Part shown: in pieces, positions 6,216 through 9,728 of the stretch
Layout: the number at the start of each line of letters is the position of its first letter
Position numbering within the stretch: the stretch's first letter is position 1
Assembly: GCA_051893155.1 (NCBI GenBank)
Contig: JBJFGY010000053.1
Span: 1 to 9,728 of the forward strand
Direction: 5' to 3'
From: UBA6448 sp051893155
Lineage (GTDB): Bacteria; Bacillota_I; Bacilli_A; RF39; UBA660
DNA length: 9,728 bases
Notes under the pieces: model-generated
Database searches by the model: none
The model's input: the letters and a program-made list of their open reading frames with translations, nothing else
What the model was told of the DNA's origin: nothing
Program-made: the position numbers and the translations under genes

Positions 6216-7232
6216 TTATGATCCTTCCTCAACAGTAGTTATATATAAATCGTAGTCAATATTTCCAGAAGATGCATTATTTTCACAATCAACATCTTGT
6301 CCTTCAACCCACATATAAATTCTTACTTTTGTAATACCTGCAGTTAAAGAAAATATTTCAAAATTATCGCTATATCCAAATACAGTTTTATATGTTGGAG
6401 TAACAGTTTTAAATTTTGTAGCATCATTTGCTTCAGTAGCATTTCCCAATAAAATATTATCGTCAGTTGTGATTGCAGCTATAACACCAGAATAAGGTAC
6501 TACAGTAGTATCACCATCAGCAACAGTTAAACCATAAACATCTCTTGCATTTGCTATTCCAGTAGATGTATGTGAATCATAATTTGGTTCCCAAATATAA
6601 ACGTCAGTTCCTGAGTTTAATCCTTGAATAGTTGAAAGTGCTGTTCCATCAGGGACATTTCCTAATTTCACAAAAGCAATTCTTGAAGCATTTTTAATTC
6701 CTGTATCATTACCATCCGAACTTTTAACTCCCGAAGCAGAAGTTATTGCAATTCTAGTATCACTATTTACTTTAAAGAATAAATCATAAGCTATATATTT
6801 TCCAGTTGTACCATTTGCATCAGTTTCAAGATTAGTAGTTAAAATATAATTACCTGATGTATTACTATCAATAGTACCATAATACATTGGTAATACACCA
6901 GCACTTGCTACACCACCTGTTGAAACAGGTTCAAGTACACTAGGTAATTGATTTTTAGCAGCAGTATAAGTATTTATTGCATTTTGTAAATCAGCTTTTT
7001 GAACAATTGCTTTCCAATTAGTTCCATCAACTGAAATTTGAATACCATTTTGGGCAGCAATATTAACGCTTAAAGTTTCAACAGATACATTTTTATTTGA
7101 AGTAAACCATGCATATGTTGAAGTTGCAAGCATTATACCAGTACCAAATAGTAACAACAATAATATTAATAAACGATATTTTCTTTGTTTCTTTCTATTT
7201 TTGTTTTTTAAAGCTTTCTCATTTTCTTCCAT
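6216..7232 (-). CDS. Large secreted protein with SipW-type signal; probable major client
   Basis: The 338-residue product has a basic N-terminus (NKNRKKQRKYR) and a hydrophobic core at about 21-36. These are followed by STYAWFTSN at 38-45, the pattern of signal peptides cleaved by SipW-class peptidases (TasA/camelysin group), with cleavage expected near A41. The mature part is rich in Thr, Ser, Asn and Val, looks all-beta and has no second membrane span or LPxTG. A conserved-looking C-terminal block, VRIYMWVEGQDVDCENNASS at 303-322, carries the only cysteine, C316. An in-frame ATG at 7259 is rejected because AAAGGAG (7241-7247) lies 8 bases before the ATG at 7232. The gene is visibly less AT-rich than its neighbours (6481-6540 has 21 G/C of 60), as expected for a highly expressed protein. 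It has its own strong promoter and a strong terminator. I infer a TasA-like fibre or surface-layer component; adhesin function is also possible. Confidence 0.8.
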   Translation of the reverse strand: MEENEKALKNKNRKKQRKYRLLILLLLLFGTGIMLATSTYAWFTSNKNVSVETLSVNIAAQNGIQISVDGTNWKAIVQKADLQNAINTYTAAKNQLPSVLEPVSTGGVASAGVLPMYYGTIDSNTSGNYILTTNLETDANGTTGKYIAYDLFFKVNSDTRIAITSASGVKSSDGNDTGIKNASRIAFVKLGNVPDGTALSTIQGLNSGTDVYIWEPNYDSHTSTGIANARDVYGLTVADGDTTVVPYSGVIAAITTDDNILLGNATEANDATKFKTVTPTYKTVFGYSDNFEIFSLTAGITKVRIYMWVEGQDVDCENNASSGNIDYDLYITTVEEGS

Positions 7233-7240
7233 AAACAACT

Positions 7241-7248
7241 CTCCTTTT
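7241..7248 (-). promoter_or_regulatory. Ribosome binding site deciding the start at 7232
   Basis: AAAAGGAG on the minus strand lies 8 bases upstream of the ATG at 7232 and inside the reading frame that would begin at the earlier in-frame ATG (7259). The upstream ATG has no such site and sits close to the predicted transcription start, so 7232 is the better start. Confidence 0.8.
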
Positions 7249-7272
7249 AATATCTCCATATAATACTCTTTT

Positions 7273-7301
7273 AGTATAGCACACTTGTTTTTTTATTGCA
7301 A
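7273..7301 (-). promoter_or_regulatory. Strong promoter for the large SipW-type secreted protein
   Basis: On the minus strand TTGCAA (7301-7296), exactly 17 bases, then TATACT (7278-7273) with TG at the extended -10 position (TGC before TATACT). Hexamers, spacing and extended -10 all match the operon promoter at 9546-9574. The -35 is the centre of a perfect 14-base palindrome at 7292-7305. Confidence 0.85.
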
Positions 7302-7342
7302 TAAATTTTTTTACATAATTCGACATTTTTTTTATTCTATTT

Positions 7343-7903
7343 TTACTCTATTATTTGCCTAGAATCTATTTCAATAATAATTGCTTCAACTGTATAATCA
7401 ATTACACCATCTTCATATATTTTTGGAAAAGTAACTGAAAGTGTATAAGTATTAATTTCATCATTTAAATAAGAAAATGTTTTAGTATTTGTTGTAAACT
7501 TTCTTAAATACATTCCGTCTTCATCAGTAACTATTTCATCACCAGTAATAATATTTTGAGTATCATCATTTAAATATAATGAATAATTAAGTGGTAAATT
7601 AGTCGTAGTTTTAATTACTAAATCATATTCCATATCAGTTTCACTTCTATATCCATCTTTATAATTAGAAATAGTAAATACATAATTATAATTTTCATCA
7701 TTAGGAATTATATCATCAAGTTTAATAGTATCACTTATTATATTTGTATCAATTACATAATAGGCAGCATCTATTGTAACATTACCATTTTTTTGTGAAT
7801 AAAAAATAGAATAAGAAATTGGTACTATTAATAATAATATAATTAATAATGCAAGTAAAATAAATACTTTATTTAGTTTAATAAATTTTTTTAAATCAAT
7901 CAT
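7343..7903 (-). CDS. SipW-type secreted protein, camelysin/TasA-like (second small client)
   Basis: This 186-residue protein begins with a Lys-containing N-terminus and a long hydrophobic core at about 12-29, then ISYSIFYSQ at 29-37. That follows the pattern Y-[A/S]-hydrophobic-F of SipW-processed signals, with cleavage expected near S32. The mature part is acidic, cysteine-free and predicted all-beta. It contains an IPNDENYNYVFTISN segment at 66-80, resembling the 'PGD-like turn then strand and Asn' of TasA/camelysin domains, and TTTNLPLNYSLY at 99-110, which recurs in secreted proteins of this type. Its ATG overlaps the TGA of the signal peptidase gene (ATGA), with AAAGGA 7 bases upstream, so the two are translationally coupled. 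It is the last gene of the first operon; no hairpin terminator follows, and transcription probably continues into the large client gene. Camelysin-like protease activity has no visible support here. Confidence 0.75.
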   Translation of the reverse strand: MIDLKKFIKLNKVFILLALLIILLLIVPISYSIFYSQKNGNVTIDAAYYVIDTNIISDTIKLDDIIPNDENYNYVFTISNYKDGYRSETDMEYDLVIKTTTNLPLNYSLYLNDDTQNIITGDEIVTDEDGMYLRKFTTNTKTFSYLNDEINTYTLSVTFPKIYEDGVIDYTVEAIIIEIDSRQIIE

Positions 7904-8412
7904 AATTTTCCTTTTTCTTTCTCTTCTGGTTTATAAGATAAACATAAATTAAGAAGCAAAATAAATATACATACACTGATGATTATTTTGGGAGTTAATA
8001 AAATTGATTTTATTACACCAAGATTAGGTAGTACTTTTACAACTTTGCCAATTATCATATTTTTACTTATGTTTTTATCTGTACTATTATTTGCATCACC
8101 TTTAGTAATAATTTCTTCACCATTAATTTTAATTATCCTATGTGTAATAAATGAATTTTCTTCTTTATAAGTAATTATATCTCCTTCATTAAAATTATCA
8201 GTATTTTTAACAATTATATAATCATTAACACTTAAGGTTGGTTCCATACTACCAGTAACTATTTCAAATATACTATAACCAAATGTTGATACATAGTCTT
8301 TATGGGATAATTTAACTAATATAGTTTTATATAATAAAAAAAGAACTAATAATGTAATAATAAATATAAATATATTCATAATTATAGACATAACTTTTTT
8401 AAATACTTTCAT
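7900..8412 (-). CDS. sipW: SipW-class signal peptidase I (ER/archaeal type, Ser-His)
   Basis: This membrane serine protease removes signal peptides from exported proteins. The 170 residues have an N-terminal helix at about 9-33, a catalytic domain outside, and a C-terminal helix at about 140-158, the two-helix layout of SipW and archaeal/ER enzymes. The motifs are intact: VTGSMEPTL at 52-60 with nucleophile S55, FITHRI at 88-93 with H91 in place of the bacterial lysine, and KGDANNSTD at 104-112 with the conserved aspartates. The Ser-His chemistry separates it from the housekeeping Ser-Lys enzyme. It lies between two genes whose signal peptides carry the SipW-type motif, so these are its likely clients, as SipW is for TasA and TapA in Bacillus subtilis. 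It starts 24 bases after the preceding gene with a GGTGAT ribosome site. The stop is TGA and overlaps the next ATG. Confidence 0.9.
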   Translation of the reverse strand: MKVFKKVMSIIMNIFIFIITLLVLFLLYKTILVKLSHKDYVSTFGYSIFEIVTGSMEPTLSVNDYIIVKNTDNFNEGDIITYKEENSFITHRIIKINGEEIITKGDANNSTDKNISKNMIIGKVVKVLPNLGVIKSILLTPKIIISVCIFILLLNLCLSYKPEEKEKGKL

Positions 8413-8436
8413 TTTATTATCACCACTATTAATCCT

Positions 8437-9006
8437 TTATTGAATATATTGCTTTACTTCTATAGTAACTGGAATTAATATTTCTATATCTTTATCAAGA
8501 CCAATTAAACTATCATTATCATTATTATCTTCATTATTTACCCATTTAATATAAAATCTAATATTATGTTTAACACTCTGATTTATTTCATTTAATAAAA
8601 TTACTCCACTATAAGTATTATCTTCTTCTGAAGTAATAACATAACCATTTGTTTCTTCAACACTTTCTATAACTATATTATTTAAAGAACTTAAATCAAA
8701 TTTTAAATTATATGATATAGAAACATCAGTATCTTGTCCATCAATTTCAATGTCAAAATATCCTTCTGCTCCAGGAGCTATTTTTCCCTCCTTAACATGA
8801 GAATTTGTAACAGATACAAAACTATCAATAGTAAAATCTTCAGAACTGTTAATATTGCTATTATTAATATTTATATTCCATTTTGCTACATTAGGCTTAA
8901 CCACCATACTTTTATTTGTTTCAAATAAAGCATATGAGCTGTTAATTATATATATAAATATTCCTAATGTCAAAATAATCAATAAATAAAATATTTTATT
9001 CTTCAT
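8437..9006 (-). CDS. SipW-type secreted protein, TasA-like (first small client)
   Basis: The 189 residues begin with a hydrophobic core at about 5-21, then SSYALFETN at 23-31, matching SipW-type signals, with cleavage expected near A26. The mature protein is acidic, has no cysteine and looks all-beta. The segment KIAPGAEGYFDIEIDGQDTD at 75-94 is typical of TasA/camelysin domains, where a PG turn precedes a strand ending in Asn/Asp-Gly. It resembles the N-terminal half of such a domain more clearly than the other two clients do. Its start overlaps the end of the upstream gene by 11 bases and no separate ribosome site is visible, so translation is probably coupled. By position it corresponds to tapA in the Bacillus tapA-sipW-tasA order, but I see no sequence reason to call it TapA. 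Confidence 0.78.
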   Translation of the reverse strand: MKNKIFYLLIILTLGIFIYIINSSYALFETNKSMVVKPNVAKWNININNSNINSSEDFTIDSFVSVTNSHVKEGKIAPGAEGYFDIEIDGQDTDVSISYNLKFDLSSLNNIVIESVEETNGYVITSEEDNTYSGVILLNEINQSVKHNIRFYIKWVNNEDNNDNDSLIGLDKDIEILIPVTIEVKQYIQ

Positions 9007-9526
9007 CTGGCTTTTTAATTTCTTGTATTATCATATATATTTCATAAATAAAAAATATTAAAATAGGAAATATTATAATAAATAAAAATCCCAGTCTTGA
9101 TTCTAATACATTCAAAATACTGCCAAAATTATGATAAACTTTACTTGTTGATGTTTTACCAATAAAATATTCTTGATTAAGAGTATAATTACCATTCATA
9201 GTATAAACTGCTTCATTTTTATTAATAGTTTGTTTATCAATAACATTACCAATATTAATATCTACCGTATTTTTATCAATAATATCATAAAAGAAAATTT
9301 TATCACCTTTATTTACTTCGCTACTTTCATTTTTAGTTACAATAACTAAATCACCTTTTTCATAAGATGGGCTTAAACTATTATCTTTAACAATAATTAA
9401 AGATTTATTTCCTAATTCGGTAATTTTATAATCATTATAATTTAGTAAAAATATTGTTAAAGTAATAGCAATAACACTATATATAGTTATTAATATAATA
9501 CCTATTATTTTTAATACTTTTTTCAC
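8996..9526 (-). CDS. Signal-peptidase-like protein with incomplete active site
   Basis: This 176-residue protein has the architecture of the SipW-class peptidase in the same operon: a helix at about 8-28, an outside domain, and a C-terminal helix at about 145-167. NSLSPSYEKGDLVIV (49-63) aligns with GSMEPTLSVNDYIIV, keeping the serine (S50). VNKGDKIFFY (71-80) aligns with FNEGDIITYK, and YTMNGNYTLNQEYFIGK (108-124) with ITKGDANNSTDKNISKNMIIGK allowing gaps. There is no histidine anywhere near the base position, and the conserved GD aspartate is asparagine (N113). One ungapped register puts K98 there, so a Ser-Lys dyad cannot be ruled out. It may be a pseudoenzyme, a chaperone or partner for clients, or an enzyme with unusual chemistry. 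The start is GTG with GGTGG (9533-9537) 6 bases upstream. It is first in the operon, directly behind the promoter. Confidence 0.75.
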   Translation of the reverse strand: MKKVLKIIGIILITIYSVIAITLTIFLLNYNDYKITELGNKSLIIVKDNSLSPSYEKGDLVIVTKNESSEVNKGDKIFFYDIIDKNTVDINIGNVIDKQTINKNEAVYTMNGNYTLNQEYFIGKTSTSKVYHNFGSILNVLESRLGFLFIIIFPILIFFIYEIYMIIQEIKKPDEE

Positions 9527-9532
9527 TTTCTA

Positions 9533-9537
9533 CCACC
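9533..9537 (-). promoter_or_regulatory. Ribosome binding site for a GTG start at 9526
   Basis: GGTGG lies 6 bases before a GTG start and only a few bases after the predicted transcription start, giving a very short leader. The signal peptidase gene in the same operon also uses a GGTG-type site rather than GGAGG. Confidence 0.6.
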
Positions 9538-9545
9538 ACATTTTA

Positions 9546-9574
9546 AGTATAACATATTAAATATTCTATTGCAA
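9546..9574 (-). promoter_or_regulatory. Strong promoter of the SipW secretion operon
   Basis: On the minus strand TTGCAA (9574-9569), a 17-base spacer and TATACT (9551-9546) with TG one base upstream of the -10. The -35 falls within the last codons of the preceding gene, whose stop codon (9566-9568) lies in the spacer. The predicted start is near 9539, leaving about 13 bases of leader. Confidence 0.85.
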
Positions 9575-9728
9575 ATTATTTGCTGCGTTAATAAAATTAA
9601 TTTTTTCTTCAGTAATATTATACTTTTCTAAATATTTACTTTCTATAATATTTTTAATATTTTTAATTAATCCTTCTATATTTTCAAGATTAAGCATTTC
9701 TTTATTTAAATTATATCCATATAAAACA
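9566..9728 (-). CDS. Unrecognised protein, C-terminal 53 residues only
   Basis: An open frame enters from the right edge and ends in TAG at 9566-9568. The visible part (starting VLYGYNLNKEMLNLENIEGL) is Lys/Glu/Asn/Ile-rich and predicted helical, with no membrane segment or motif I recognise. The composition is coding-like for this genome, and a promoter for the next operon is embedded in its end, so no terminator separates them. Function cannot be inferred from this fragment; it could also be chance open frame, but at 53 codons in such AT-rich sequence that is less likely. Confidence 0.55.
   Translation of the reverse strand, partial: VLYGYNLNKEMLNLENIEGLIKNIKNIIESKYLEKYNITEEKINFINAANNLQ

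Noticed and set aside
6188..6218. Similarity of the two strong terminators (AAAGTG...CACTTT in both) as a dispersed repeat
   Set aside because: The shared part is only the generic A-tract, short stem and T-tract of intrinsic terminators; loops and inner stems differ.
7233..7259. Earlier ATG at 7259 for the large client
   Set aside because: The good ribosome site lies downstream of it and correctly spaced for the ATG at 7232.
7979..8170. Plus-strand open frame of 63 codons inside the signal peptidase gene
   Set aside because: It lies wholly opposite a gene with intact catalytic motifs, has no ribosome site and reads as low-complexity hydrophobic sequence mirrored from that gene.
8734..8928. 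Plus-strand open frame of 64 codons opposite the first small client gene
   Set aside because: It is antisense to a well-supported secreted-protein gene, lacks a ribosome site and shows no domain-like features.
9530..9541. ATG TGG TGG TAG mini-frame upstream of the operon's first gene, resembling a Trp leader peptide
   Set aside because: It begins at or about the predicted transcription start, leaves no room for a ribosome site, has no attenuator hairpin after it, and the TGGTGG is simply the ribosome site of the real gene.
1..9728. Mobile elements, CRISPR arrays, tRNA or rRNA genes
   Set aside because: I saw no transposase or integrase, no regularly spaced direct repeats, and no GC-rich cloverleaf or ribosomal RNA sequence on either strand.

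Overview
The window is very AT-rich. Every gene I can support reads right to left on the minus strand. Strong AAGGAGG-type ribosome sites, sigma-A-like promoters with extended -10 boxes, compact intrinsic terminators, an FtsW with SpoVE/FtsW-type motifs, and a tapA-sipW-tasA-like cluster all point to a low-GC Bacillota. An uncultured gut Bacilli lineage (RF39/Erysipelotrichia-like) is my best guess. TGA is used as a stop in the signal peptidase gene and Trp is TGG, so nothing suggests the Mycoplasma code.

In transcription order, the right edge (9728-9566) holds the C-terminal end of an unrecognised gene. A very clear promoter (9574-9546) then drives a tight four-gene operon (9526-7343): a signal-peptidase-like protein whose catalytic base is not evident; a small secreted protein with a SipW-type signal; a canonical ER/archaeal-type (Ser-His) signal peptidase of the SipW class; and a second SipW-type secreted protein. 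A second promoter with the same hexamers and the same 17-base spacer (7301-7273) precedes a third, larger and more GC-rich SipW-type secreted protein (7232-6216), closed by a strong terminator. This is the most interesting part of the window: a dedicated secretion and surface-protein module of one peptidase, one degenerate paralogue and three apparent clients, analogous to the Bacillus tapA-sipW-tasA biofilm-fibre operon but differently built.

Next comes a monocistronic MacB-type fused ABC ATPase/FtsX permease (6087-3673) with its own promoter, a leader hairpin, and a terminator overlapping its stop codon. ftsW follows (3603-2524); it encodes the septal peptidoglycan polymerase.

The left third is accessory-looking. 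A promoter with a leader of about 180 bases (2481-2267) precedes a 74-residue secreted protein and, 23 bases further on, a membrane-anchored, probably beta-propeller, extracytoplasmic protein (2018-861). After a 218-base intergenic stretch with a long inverted repeat, a DUF2207-like membrane protein begins (642) and runs off the left edge.
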